Both the position numbers and the translations under genes were made by a program. From Pseudocercospora fijiensis CIRAD86 (lineage: Eukaryota; Ascomycota; Dothideomycetes; Mycosphaerellales; Mycosphaerellaceae): 64,000 bases of DNA. Where the stretch lies: the NCBI RefSeq assembly GCF_000340215.1, contig NW_006921541.1, positions 3,197,527 through 3,261,526 on the forward strand, read 5' to 3'. The notes below the pieces were generated by a model. That model was not told where the DNA came from. It searched no databases and was given only the letters and a program-made list of their open reading frames with translations. This document shows, one piece after another, positions 45,860 to 55,629 of the stretch. Each line of letters starts with the position of its first letter. Position 1 is the stretch's first letter.

Positions 45860-47883
45860 ACCGAGTATTCTACTATAGACACTATAGTAACAACGATATA
45901 GAGCGCTTTTAGTCTTAATCTAGCAACGCCGCCGAGCACCTATTCTATAAGCATCAAATTATCGTTAGTCGTATAAAAGAGAAGGATAATAGTAAGAAAC
46001 AGAGCGTAATCGACTTCTTAGCTACTATTAGAAAGAACGTAGATATTAAGATATAGAAGACCGTTAATATACTAAAGAACGCAGCGGATAAGAAGACCTT
46101 TAGATACGCTCTTGCTCGCTTTGTTATAGCACTTAGTGTCTTATATAGTGCTATTGTAACGAAGGAGTTTAATAACCTAATACTAGCAGTCAACCTATAA
46201 GCTAAATACGTACTTCTACGCTTATATACGACCCTCTTTAGCTATATTCTTTACAACTTCGAGTATTAGCGAGAGCGCGTTAAACAAGCCTTATTAGGCG
46301 CCTTAAGCTATATCTACGTTAGTACTGATATATAGAAGGCTTAGTATAGCAGGAAGCACTTCTAGGCTATTAATTGCTAGTATATTAATAACAAGGGCAA
46401 GTTAGTTTAAGTACTACTAGATTTTCTACCGCTTCTAGTCGGTTCTTATATAGGCGACTTCCTCGCGCTACTACTTATTAATAGCTTCAAGGTCTTTAAT
46501 ATAATAGACAAGATCGGCTAGATAACGGCTAATAATAGCTCTAATAATAAGACCCTCTATGCAGCCGTAGAGACCTTTATTTAAGCAGAAGGCTATAGCT
46601 ACTTCCGGAAGCGCTATCTACGCTATATTAGCTACATTATTAACCGGATAACGTAGGCATTTATATTCGCTAAGAATAAAGAGTCTGCCGAGAGCGAGGA
46701 GTTTGAACTGTCTATAATAGACTCGGATAGCGATATAGTATCTATCTCGAAGTAGCTAGATATAGACGTAGACTCCTTTGCTAAGCAAGGTCTATTACAA
46801 CGGCTGTTCTTACTCGCTAAGCTTCTATACTAGAACGACAACTTTAACGTATTTAAGGAGGTATATAAGGCATAGCCTTTACTGCCTGCTACAACACCTA
46901 AGATTCTAGGTAAAATACGCTAGAATAGATAGCTCCTTATAATTGAGGAGGCACTACAAACGAGGCTAATATTAAATAGCTTCTTCGATAGAATACCGCA
47001 CTTAAGGGACGCTTAGCTTACTACCGAAGAATAGTCTGTTCTATAGCATACTTATAACTTCCTTATACTATTTAAAGAGGTTACTTTTAAGCTATAAGGC
47101 TACGTAGTAACACTGGATTAGTACTAAGAAGCTATAGAGTATATAAGAAGCTACCTTACTCGGTTAGCGGAAGATAATACTCGGCGTTAACCTCTTATCC
47201 GTTCAATTTAGCTAGTAAGACAGCTATTCGATAAATACTATCGACTTAACTAATAGACCTGCGTCTATGCCGCGGCAGTCCTTCTACATCTAACTCGAAG
47301 GCTCGCGTAGTTAAATAAGTGCTTAGCAATTAATATAGACGCCGCCTTGTTAGAAGCTAGAGGTCTATAGCAAGACTACAAATAACGCTATAGACACAGC
47401 ACTCCTTACTTAACTTCTAAGCGCAACCTCGAAGGTCTTACTAACCTAGAACGGTAGCAAATACAGTTATAAGCCGACCTTGTTGCTAGCGACGAGGATG
47501 CCTTCGAAGCCTTTATCTATAGACTACCGATTAGCCTTCTAATCGTCGGCAAAGACTATAATAATAGGCCTGTTTCTATAATACTAATTAAGTAGTAGAT
47601 ATAGCAACAATCGGCTAATCTAGCACTCGTACGGCTTACTGTCGACCTATTGTCCGCATTCGCTATATCCGTAGAGTCCGAGCGGACCTTTAGTAAGAGC
47701 CGGCGTACGATATTATAGGAGCGGTTATTACTTAGTAGTAATACTATCCGGATGAGTAAGTGTTTAAAGAGTTGGCAGTCTACAGGCCTTGCTTATATGC
47801 TATTAGAAGGGCTATATTTACTAGAAGGCGCAGAGTACGAAGATAATATATTAATAACTGCTAACAACGACTATAGTCTTTAA
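45860..47883 (+). pseudogene. hAT transposase remnant (BED finger, DDE core, hATC dimerisation domain)
   Basis: Plus frame with many TAG/TAA stops, mostly at expected Gln/Trp positions. BED-type finger near 45860-45960: FYYRHYSNNDIERF...SSNAAEHLFYKH, where the two zinc Cys are now Tyr. Catalytic-core region near 46315-46480: VSTDI then AINC.YINNKGKLV. hATC dimerisation domain near 47640-47790: VDLLSAFAISVESERTFSKS, then LLLSSNTIRMSKCLKSWQ. Inactive. Confidence 0.88.
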
Positions 47884-48027
47884 AATAGCACCCTTCTTAA
47901 CTATAACGCTCACTACTACAGTAATTATATAATTATAGCGATTGTGATTAACGATTAATCACTCACCTGAGATTGTAATTGTGATAACGGTCAGGTGATT
48001 GTGATTAATCAACAATCAACAGCTATG

Positions 48028-48035
48028 GATCTCAT
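48028..48035. repeat. hAT target-site duplication, right copy
   Basis: GATCTCAT, the unmutated host version (complement ATGAGATC, within codons for D-E-I of the transporter). Confidence 0.85.
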
Positions 48036-49653
48036 CCAATTCTTCAAGAGTTCTAAAATTCGGAACCGGATCAGCAATAGTTGCAAGGGTGCAAGGCTTT
48101 CTGCCATAGGCTTCATATTTACCTTCCCTTGGTCTCAACAAAGAAAAAATAGATGAATACACACTCGAAAATATCCCAGAAAACGAAGAAGACATACATC
48201 CAGTATTTTGTCTAGCATTGTCAGCACGATGTCTTGATAACGAGGCTGCTATGATCACCTACATCTCGTAACCACACAGGTGCAGCAATAGTATTCACAA
48301 AGCTCGCAGTTGCAGCTGTGAAGGAATACGCTTCCATACCCTTCGCTCGCATATCGTTGGATAGGACTTCGCCAGGGTATATCGGTTGCATGGATGTCAT
48401 AGCGAGGGCGAAAGTGCTACCGAAGACGTAGATGAAGGTGATAGAAGCTCGCGATGATGCTTTGCTGCCGGTATGAACGTAGTCAGCCGCGGTCCCAGCT
48501 GTGATGGCAAGACAGTCTGCCATTTCGAGAGTGACTCCCGTCAACATCTTTCGTCGACCGAAGACATCGTGTAGTCGAGCGCCGATCATCGCAGGTGTCC
48601 AGTCGGTGATTGCATAGACGATGTTGAGCAGCAGTTGCGTACTAGTATTAGTGATGCCGACGTTAGCTACGAGATATGGCAGGTAGTAAGATGCGATGCT
48701 ATGCAAAGTCAGCACTGTGACCAGCACTCATATCACGAGAGGACAGACTTGTTGCCAGAGAACTGTCCAAACCAGGAGAAAGCAATGTTGAGCATGATTC
48801 TGTAGCGTCTAGCTCTTGTCTTGAATAGCACGCGAAGATCAAAGAAGTACCGCCATGTCATCATTCCTTCTTGTTTAAGCGCTTGCACGATCTCGGTCAT
48901 CTGAAGCTCGACCAGCGGATGCTTGTGATCGCCATCAGCATGCAGGTCCGCCAAGATCTTTCTTGCTTCCTCATGGCGATCTTTACCGACCAGCCAGCGA
49001 GGTGATCTACGAGTTCTCAGCTAAGTGAATCGGTCTTATAGTTCGCGTGATACAAACTCTGGTACAAGCCAAATGCCCAAGCATACGAGGCCTGGACAGA
49101 GCATCAGCATTTGCAGCCAAAGTGGAAGTCGCCAGGATACGAGACCAGTCAAATGGTGGTTCGTTGCATACACCGTACAGGTGACAATGATGGCGCCAAA
49201 GTAATACAGAGTGTTGTACATGCCAGACACCGTGGCTCTGTACTGCGGCGGAGCAACCTCGAGCAGATACATTGGCGCTGCTACGCATGCAAACGAGGAA
49301 AAGAAGGCCAAGATGAATCTCCCGCCGATGAAAGCCCCCAGTGTCGGTGAAAATATCGAGAAGACCAGACCCGTTCCACTGCTGCCTTCTGCTGGTAAGC
49401 CATAGTGTTCGGTGTAGCTCTTCATGGCATTGATGGAGCCCATCAGCTGGCCATCAAAGCCTGCCATTGTAGCACACAGGTAAACGAGCAGACACATGAA
49501 ATACAGCCGTAAGTATCCTCGACTCCATGGATTCGGCTTGCTATGTTGGATAACAGTCGCGAAGGTGTCATTATTGCGTGTCTTCTCAGTAACTTCTGGG
49601 GAGGACGACTCTAGACCCTCGACGTGCTCGCTCACTGCCTCTTTCCCAGACAT
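48028..49653 (-). CDS. MFS sugar transporter (lactose permease/hexose type), 3' end displaced by hAT insertion
   Basis: Exons 49653-49058, 49006-48749, 48698-48263, 48211-48123 and 48052-48028, with the original last exon continuing at 37177-37070. Introns are 51, 50, 51 and 70 bp; all phases agree and the ancestral total is 504 codons. Family marks: [20 protein letters not shown] near the N-terminus, [57 protein letters not shown]. It imports sugars (exact substrate unknown) by proton symport across the plasma membrane. Reading into the hAT end adds only HSC and then TGA, so a protein of about 471 residues with all membrane helices, lacking the 35-residue cytosolic tail, is still possible. 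No other damage is visible. Confidence 0.85.
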
Positions 49654-50000
49654 CGTGATGGATGTGGTGGCTTGATCTCAATTGAAGTCCAGTGGCTCGC
49701 GCAAAATACATTTGATTCTTCTTTATGTGTGCTATGAGACTGATGGGGTTCTCGCGTGCGGAAACTCGCCTGCCCATGTTGCCTGCGTGACCCCCAAAAC
49801 CAATATGCCGGCCGGAGAAGGTTTTACAATAGACAAGGTTCTCCATCTTCTCCAGTTCATTATAGCGAACATAGATCATGGTGGACCATTAGCACAAACG
49901 GAACTTTTGCTGGCATCCTTCCTGGAGCAAATGCATTGTTTGTCGTTTGAGCTATTACATCTCATATTAAGAACTGGTCGACAATTCGCAAATACGTTAC
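49654..50000. other. intergenic, promoter side of transporter
   Basis: 347 bp between the transporter start and the 3' end of the small secreted-protein gene, both on the minus strand. No other gene seen. Confidence 0.5.
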
Positions 50001-50252
50001 TTACAGATGCTTGTGATAGTAATAGCCATAATAATTTGCAATGCACTCGTTGGCACAGCTATAAGTCGGATCGACAAACTTATCGACGCAATTTGGGCCG
50101 TATGTCTCCCCGTTAGGCTGTACACATCCGAAAGCTCCTTGTTTTGTACAAGCAGCGAGACTAAGGCAGTCACATTGATTCCCGTAGAGCGTTGCCGAAC
50201 CGGTTGATGCGAGAGCGATAAAAGTCGCAGCGAAGGTGAGTATAGACCGCAT
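50001..50252 (-). CDS. small secreted cysteine-rich protein, 83 aa (effector candidate)
   Basis: ATG at 50252: signal peptide MRSILTFAATFIALASTGSA, then a mature ~63-residue protein with seven cysteines (QCDCLSLAACTKQ, GAFGCVQPNGETYGPNC, YSCANEC) and a Tyr/His-rich end. The frame is open upstream but this Met uniquely starts a signal peptide. A GTAAGT overlaps the stop codon; splicing there could add a short extra exon with two more Cys, which would give an odd nine. Small, secreted, Cys-rich and next to a transposon island: the usual profile of plant-pathogen effectors. No homology recognised. Confidence 0.6.
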   Translation of the reverse strand: MRSILTFAATFIALASTGSATLYGNQCDCLSLAACTKQGAFGCVQPNGETYGPNCVDKFVDPTYSCANECIANYYGYYYHKHL

Positions 50253-51242
50253 AGTGTTCTTATTGTAGCAGGTAGTATTAGGAGGTGCCGATACAATAAA
50301 GATCGAAAGACAGCGATCGTAAGCACTATTTGTACTCGCAGTCTCGTATTCGGGAAATGGCGCTTCGCCCTCGATATAGACCTCGACGTATAGGAAAGTA
50401 GTTATAAAACTTAAACTAGGATGGACCTCCTTTACCAACAAGACCAACAAGGCCGTATAGTTGTACATATCGTTCAAGCCCTGCAGTGCTTCTATAATCG
50501 TTATCCGCGGCTTCCGTTCCTGCTTGTTACCTGCTAGCCGCTAAGCGTAGGGCCCGCATATGCTATAGCGGTTGCTATGCTGTAGTGGCCTATAAGCCCG
50601 TATTTAATTGTTGTTTCATTTATAGGCTGTTTATCCCACCAATGTCTAAAGGTTCTTTTTGATACCAGCTCGAAGTGTTGTAACTAACAAGCAGAACAAG
50701 ACATGAATACAGGTGTCCTGCTAATGGGTGCCTTGGCAGTGTGGTAAGCTTCCTTGGCTGATCCATAACACTAGTAAGGTTCTATTCTAAGGCTTGCAAC
50801 GTCTGCGGGGAGTTGGGGGGAGGTTGTAAACAGACTAAATTCTGCTCGAGGCGCGTTGGTATACAAGCAAAAGACCCCAGACGCTACTAGGGATAGAGCA
50901 GTTCAGACTATATATGGTATAGATATAAGTGCCGTCTTCGAGGGTAGATTGAAATGGTACATATGGAGGTGGATGTATTCATGTTGGCGGAACTCCAGTA
51001 GTGTCTCCGCGCCGCCCTCTTTCTTCACTCAGGTCTTGGCAGGCGCCTGAGGCCAGCCATTTTCAACAGCCTCGGCCGAACCAAAGTTACCAAACTCTCT
51101 CATCGAAAACAATACACCATAACGTTCGAGGGCAAAATGGAGTCCTATTCGCCTTCCATCACAACAGCGAAGGGTTTAACAGGACCTTCACACTGCCGCA
51201 AAAGACCAACATAAGAGATTCTGCGACTCTAGAGCCTCAAGA
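50253..51242. other. gene-poor region
   Basis: About 1 kb with no supported gene. It contains one copy of a dispersed ~60 bp repeat (50791-50859). 50.5-50.65 kb is somewhat TpA-rich. Confidence 0.45.
50791..50859. repeat. dispersed repeat, copy 1
   Basis: GGCTTGCAACGTCTGCGGGG...TTGTAAACAGAC...GCTCGAGGCGCGTTG, related to 54222-54279 with an ~11 bp insertion relative to it. Confidence 0.55.
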
Positions 51243-51821
51243 ATGCCATCTCGACTCATACTCTTTGGTTTCTTCGCCGGACTCATAGCACTGCTCGTGT
51301 CACCACAGATCGCCAGCGAGGCAAGAAGCCAGGGATGCCTTCTGAAAGGACCACCGGGCTTCATCAAGGACAAGGCTCTGGACTATGACTTCATCAGAGG
51401 TCTTCAGGTTCCAAAAGTTCATGGACCACTTGACGCCATCCTTCTCACCAGAAATGGTCACAAAATGTCTGCTGCCCTAACACAAAACGGCGACCACATT
51501 GAGCTGCGCAGTAGCGGACCCCGTAGAACTGCCAAAGTCATCCAGCACTCGCCGTCTCGATTCGTGTATCGAGAAGACCACAGCTACGGACAGCGAGTCT
51601 CACACACCATGAATTTCGCGGCGACGAGCGTCAGGGACTACAGAACTAAATTTGAGTACGAGGTCAAGTGGAAAGGCAGTCTTGCAATGATGTTTCTAGG
51701 GGAGATCGGCCTCACAAGTCCCGTCGGATTGGATGTTGGAAGTATTGAGGACTTGCGACAGGCTCTCGAGGATGCGTATGAAGATGAGCGGAGAGAATGG
51801 GGAGACGCTCGATATAGGTAG
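51243..51821 (+). CDS. hypothetical secreted or membrane-anchored protein, 192 aa
   Basis: Single exon, ATG at 51243. N-terminal hydrophobic segment MPSRLILFGFFAGLIALLVS acts as a signal peptide or anchor. The rest is a soluble domain with few Cys (GCLLKGPPGFIKDKALDYDF, HKMSAALTQNGDHIELRSSG, AATSVRDYRTKFEYEVKWKG), probably beta-rich, with an acidic helical end (LRQALEDAYEDERREW). I do not recognise the family. The adjacent YrdC-like gene lies 374 bp downstream on the same strand. Confidence 0.6.
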   Translation: MPSRLILFGFFAGLIALLVSPQIASEARSQGCLLKGPPGFIKDKALDYDFIRGLQVPKVHGPLDAILLTRNGHKMSAALTQNGDHIELRSSGPRRTAKVIQHSPSRFVYREDHSYGQRVSHTMNFAATSVRDYRTKFEYEVKWKGSLAMMFLGEIGLTSPVGLDVGSIEDLRQALEDAYEDERREWGDARYR

Positions 51822-52195
51822 CTGATCTCCTATCCAAGAGTTCTATGCACAGCAAGCGAATGCCGGTTTTTCGGACCTGGAAGCCGATCTCGCAACTTCT
51901 CCGCAACATCCTGGCTGCCAATGGCGATCTTATCACGATATCCATACTGTGTTTGGGTATCTCAGATTGATCGCCGCATTACCGTCCGGACGTTTTCCGG
52001 GATCAATGGCGGACATCGGATGCTGACGCCGAAATCTCGAGGCGTTGTTACTCCTTCCACGACGTTGCACAAGGTCATTCAAAGCTAAAACAATATAAAG
52101 TCCTCCAAAGCTGCTACTCAGCAAAATCTGGCACCATTCGCTTTGCTCAATCGAAAACATCATCAGACTACTCAGCGAGCAATAAGCTACTCGAA
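51822..52195. other. intergenic
   Basis: 374 bp between two plus-strand genes. No feature recognised. Confidence 0.5.
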
Positions 52196-52954
52196 ATGGC
52201 CTCCGTTGCATCAAAACTATCACTCGTCCAAGTACCGAATGTGGAGGAAGACACCAAGCGTGTCTTTGCAGTTCTGCAGCAAGGTGGACTGGCAATTATT
52301 CCAGTGTCAGTCGGCTATGCCATCGTAGCAACACACACAGTGGCTCTCGAGCGAGCGTTCACAACGAAACAACGAGGAGCCCACAAGCGTCATGCCATGA
52401 TCGGAAGCTATGCACTGCACAAATCAATCCACGTCCTACCACCACGAGAGCAATCCATGGTCGACTTCCTCATCCGAGATCTTCAGATCCCTCTAGGTCT
52501 CATCGCACCCTTCAAACCAGACCACCCCATCATCAAGAAACTCGGAGCCGAAACTTTGGCAAGATCAAGCATCGAAGGAACACTGGCAATGCTCTGCAAT
52601 GGAGGTCGATTCATGGATGAACTTTCACGTCTTGCGACCGAAGCAGGTGTTCCATTGATGGGCAGCTCAGCGAACATGACCGGCAAAGGCACGAAAGCTT
52701 ATGCGGAAGAAATCGAGCCTCAAATTCTGGAAGCTGCTGATATCATCATCAACTATGGAAAGCAGAAATATAGCACTCCGAGAACATCTTCTACCATGAT
52801 TGATTTCCGCGGTCCAAGTTTGCTGCGGTTTGGAGCTTGCTATGATACTATTCGGGATGTCATGAAGAGATTCTATGGAATTGAGTTTCCTGAGGATCCA
52901 GGCAAGGATACTCTCTTTAGCGGACATGCTACGGAGGCGCAGAATAAGTATTAG
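52196..52954 (+). CDS. YrdC/Sua5-domain protein, 252 aa
   Basis: Single exon, ATG at 52196. Matches the YrdC/YciO/Sua5 fold: GGLAIIPVSVGYAIVA near residue 30 (the canonical PT(D/E)T.YG site is altered to PVSVGY), KQRGAHKRHAMIGSY near 59, SIEGTLAMLCNGGRF, and GSSANMTGKGT near 160 (canonical SANxSG). Family members form threonylcarbamoyl-AMP for tRNA t6A. This stand-alone version lacks the C-terminal Sua5 domain and has altered nucleotide-site residues, so it is probably a paralog rather than the housekeeping SUA5. Similar proteins occur in fungal accessory and metabolite clusters (general knowledge, not tested here). Confidence 0.75.
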   Translation: MASVASKLSLVQVPNVEEDTKRVFAVLQQGGLAIIPVSVGYAIVATHTVALERAFTTKQRGAHKRHAMIGSYALHKSIHVLPPREQSMVDFLIRDLQIPLGLIAPFKPDHPIIKKLGAETLARSSIEGTLAMLCNGGRFMDELSRLATEAGVPLMGSSANMTGKGTKAYAEEIEPQILEAADIIINYGKQKYSTPRTSSTMIDFRGPSLLRFGACYDTIRDVMKRFYGIEFPEDPGKDTLFSGHATEAQNKY

Positions 52955-53219
52955 AACAGCCAAGTACAGATTTGAATAGCATTTTCAAGTACACTTCACT
53001 CGCTGCTCGCTGGCAGATGTTGTAACTGTGTTGTCGTTTCCAGTGGTTGATCCAAGCTTTTGAAGTTTTGGCTCACCATGCGATGGCCATGCAGCCAATA
53101 GCCCACGCGACAACTGTCTGCTATGCCACCCCATCCAAGGTATACCAAAGCATTTACCAATGCTCATATATTCGTCTTCCAGCGACCGCTCACAGTCCTC
53201 AGCACGCCTAGACACTTGG

Positions 53220-53290
53220 GTATAAAAGGCCCCCTTCTCCCTCTAGAATTCTTCCTCTCTTTCTTCTACATCTCCCTTCCCCCATTACGT
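53220..53290 (+). promoter_or_regulatory. TATA box and CT-rich leader, no obvious downstream ORF
   Basis: TATAAAAGGCCCCC at about 53220, followed by a pyrimidine-rich stretch (CTTCCTCTCTTTCTTC). This is a typical strong fungal core promoter and start region. Only very short frames follow. It may be a relic promoter or drive a non-coding or very small transcript. Confidence 0.35.
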
Positions 53291-54221
53291 GTTTTAGTCA
53301 CATTCCACTAACACTTGGCAGATCGGTCACATCACCACACCTTCCCAACACCATACCATTGACTCCTAGCAGTACCGTCACTAATCAGGGCTTAGCGCTT
53401 CGCGGCCCAGCCCACGTTTGAAGGTGGCGGACCTCAGGCCCCTCTGCAGTGGTATCCTACACGACTAGAGGGCTGTGGTATGAAGGTCGGATGCTCCGTA
53501 CACTAAGTGGAGTGATAGACGTGTCAGAGTCTGGGATGTGAGGGTTAGGTGGCCGGTATGTCTGACTGTCGCCGCCCAGCGAGGAGAAACGAAACGAATC
53601 GATGCGACTTTCTTTCCTCCGACCGATACGAACCGAAACGAATCGGATATGCGATGCGCCGGCGATGCGAGTCGGTTTAATTTTTTTTTTCATCAATGTG
53701 CTCTGCATGCAGGCACTTGGAGAAGAAACTTCTTGCTGTCATTGCTGTTGATGCTGTCCCTTCTATCGCCACTGTCGCTGTTGCCCTGACTTTCCATATG
53801 AGCTTGCCGTGATTGATTGTTACTGCCACTCGTCGCCGCCTTGAACAAGACAAGAGAAGCTCATATAATCCGAGTTTACGAGCTGAGTGGAAGAATAGTC
53901 GGAATTTGTGCACTCAGATAGTGTTGCAGTGTACTGTATCATGTACAGAGTCTTCGTCGGGGGTTCAGCAAAGAAATGCGCACATACAGATCCAGACTCG
54001 GCCTCTGACTCGAGAAGAAATCAAAATGCCCCCCTCCCCCTACGTATTTCTTGCCTAGTGCTTCCTTCCTACCTACTCGAAGATAGATTTGCTTTAATCT
54101 TCGCGCAAGTCCGTCCACAATACCTTAAAAACGACCAGGAGGCGTTGGCATGGTCTTCATCCTACTCTACCCCACCAATAATGTTCAACAGATTCTTTTC
54201 AAGATCAATTCTAGGGGTTGA

Positions 54222-54279
54222 GGCCTGCAACGTCTGCGGGAAGGCTGTAAACAGACCAGTTCTTGCTCGAAGCGTGTTG
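54222..54279. repeat. dispersed repeat, copy 2
   Basis: GGCCTGCAACGTCTGCGGGA...CTGTAAACAGACC...GCTCGAAGCGTGTTG; related to 50791-50859. Here it lies in an open frame (ACNVCGKAVNRPVLARSVLQ). Confidence 0.55.
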
Positions 54280-55024
54280 CAGAACATGCCTTCGTTGTTC
54301 ATCAAAGTGTCTTTTCAAGATCGAGAAGGCTATTGCCGGCTACAAAGCTCAGCTCGACATTTTGACGACTCTTTTGACTGGCAATGACAGTTTCGTTCTC
54401 AGAATTGTCGGTCGCGAATGCTTGCGACCTCAGTACTTCTCTTACTCCTGGCTCTTTCTGGTGGCCGCACGACATCGCTACATCTGCTGTGTTGGAGTAG
54501 CCGATGTTTCAGAGACGAGTGTATCTCTAGCCACCTGCCGCGACGCTATGCTTATGCTCGCCGTACGCTGTTGCTTGGAATCTGCCTATAAGAAGGGCGA
54601 GGATGTCAAGGGTGAGGTCGAGTTCCTAAATTTAGCAGCTTGTGCCTCGTCTCGAGGCTGGCTCCAGTGGGTTCGCAACTTCCAAGCAACCAGACGTTAT
54701 GATCATGATTCTCGCGAGACCAGACTACTGAGGACTCTCAACACATCGAGCAGATACTACACGCACGCGAGAACGCCACAAGGCATGTGAATCGCCCAAT
54801 GCCTTACGAGACTCGACCAGGAAACCGACACCTTAACCACCGGCGGTGCCGCAAGAGCAGGGACATCTGAGAATGGTTTGGAGAGGGCGATGGCACCATA
54901 TGTGCACCATTGGTACAGAGAAGAGCGAGCACTGAGCCTAGATACAGTCTGTCTGCTTTGGCGGAGGCAGTAATCATGACTTACTATCGGAGACTCGGAG
55001 ACCACGCTGTATGATCCGGCACAG

Positions 55025-55081
55025 TGATAACGGGTTGCGCGCCTGATAACGGGTTGCGCGCCTGATAACGGGTTGCGCGCC
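55025..55081 (+). repeat. three perfect tandem 19-bp units
   Basis: TGATAACGGGTTGCGCGCC repeated three times without mismatch at 55025, 55044 and 55063. Confidence 0.9.
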
Positions 55082-55268
55082 TGGCATGCAGGTTTTATCG
55101 GCTCACGGCAGATTCTTATACTGTGTTGTACGCGTTCTATGGTCGTATAAGCACCCCCAGATTCTGTCCGCACCTATGAACTGACAAAGATTGATCCTTC
55201 CGACGATCAAGTACTTGGGCTCACCCAAAGCTGCGAGACACTATAGTACATCTCCAGTCTGCCTGACA

Positions 55269-55560
55269 ATGGACGATCAGACCATGACTTCAGCGGTGAT
55301 GACTGGGGCGGGATTTGGAGGTCTGGTGCTTGCTTGAGGCCTCTGGAAGCACAACATACTCCCTCCCAGCTTTTCGAGTGGGGAACTTCGCGTTAGACCC
55401 AAAGGTCGCTGATTCCGCATCGGCGAAGATGGCACAGCAGCACTGTAGACGACGACTTGCCCTCAGCTGATCGATGATCCGAGTGGCTGCCGAGCACGCC
55501 ATATAACGTGCGCAGGGTTCCACACTAACAAGCACATCACGCATTGCTGACCTGATCAAG
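55269..55560 (+). pseudogene. FAD-dependent monooxygenase, N-terminal relic
   Basis: ATG at 55269: MDDQTMTSAVMTGAGFGGLV then LA, carrying the FAD Rossmann GxGxxG, and immediately TGA. The frame then continues GLWKHNILPP, and farther on RIGEDGTAAL, a block characteristic of the aromatic-hydroxylase-type FAD monooxygenases, with more stops and shifts. The remainder of the protein is missing. Confidence 0.6.
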
Positions 55561-55629
55561 GATGGTCTGTACCTTGGATACCACAACTTCGATCCCGATT
55601 TCTCTCAGATTGTCACCCCAAACGTTGAC

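Larger units (their letters stand above)
37186..48027 (+). mobile_element. hAT DNA transposon carrying a nested Gypsy element
   Basis: Terminal inverted repeats of about 38 bp, imperfect: left TATAGCTGTTGATTATTGAT, right (complement) CATAGCTGTTGATTGTTGAT, both continuing to AATCACCT. Flanked by an 8-bp duplication. Without the nested Gypsy and its extra target copy it is about 3.7 kb. It encodes a decayed transposase on the plus strand (separate entry). The subterminal regions are rich in AATTACAAT-like motifs. It interrupts the last exon of the sugar transporter. Confidence 0.9.
52955..55268. other. 2.3 kb region without a supported gene
   Basis: Holds a TATAAAAG box with CT-rich leader (53220), a T run (53678-53690), one copy of a dispersed repeat (54222) and a 3 x 19 bp repeat (55025). 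A plus frame 54181-54387 (MFNRFFSRS...ACNVCGKAVNRP) and an overlapping frame 54263-54790 are open but have no recognised family; they may be relics of one gene. Confidence 0.45.

Noticed and set aside
42166..46193. Separate host genes within the island
   Set aside because: The open stretches are RT, protease or shadow frames inside Gypsy and hAT elements.
48016..48727. Two separate small genes at the transporter 3' end
   Set aside because: They are exons of the MFS gene; GTAGGT...CTAG and GTAAAT...TTTTAG introns join them in frame.
55025..55081. CRISPR-like array
   Set aside because: Three directly adjacent identical 19-mers without spacers, in a fungal genome; a simple tandem duplication.
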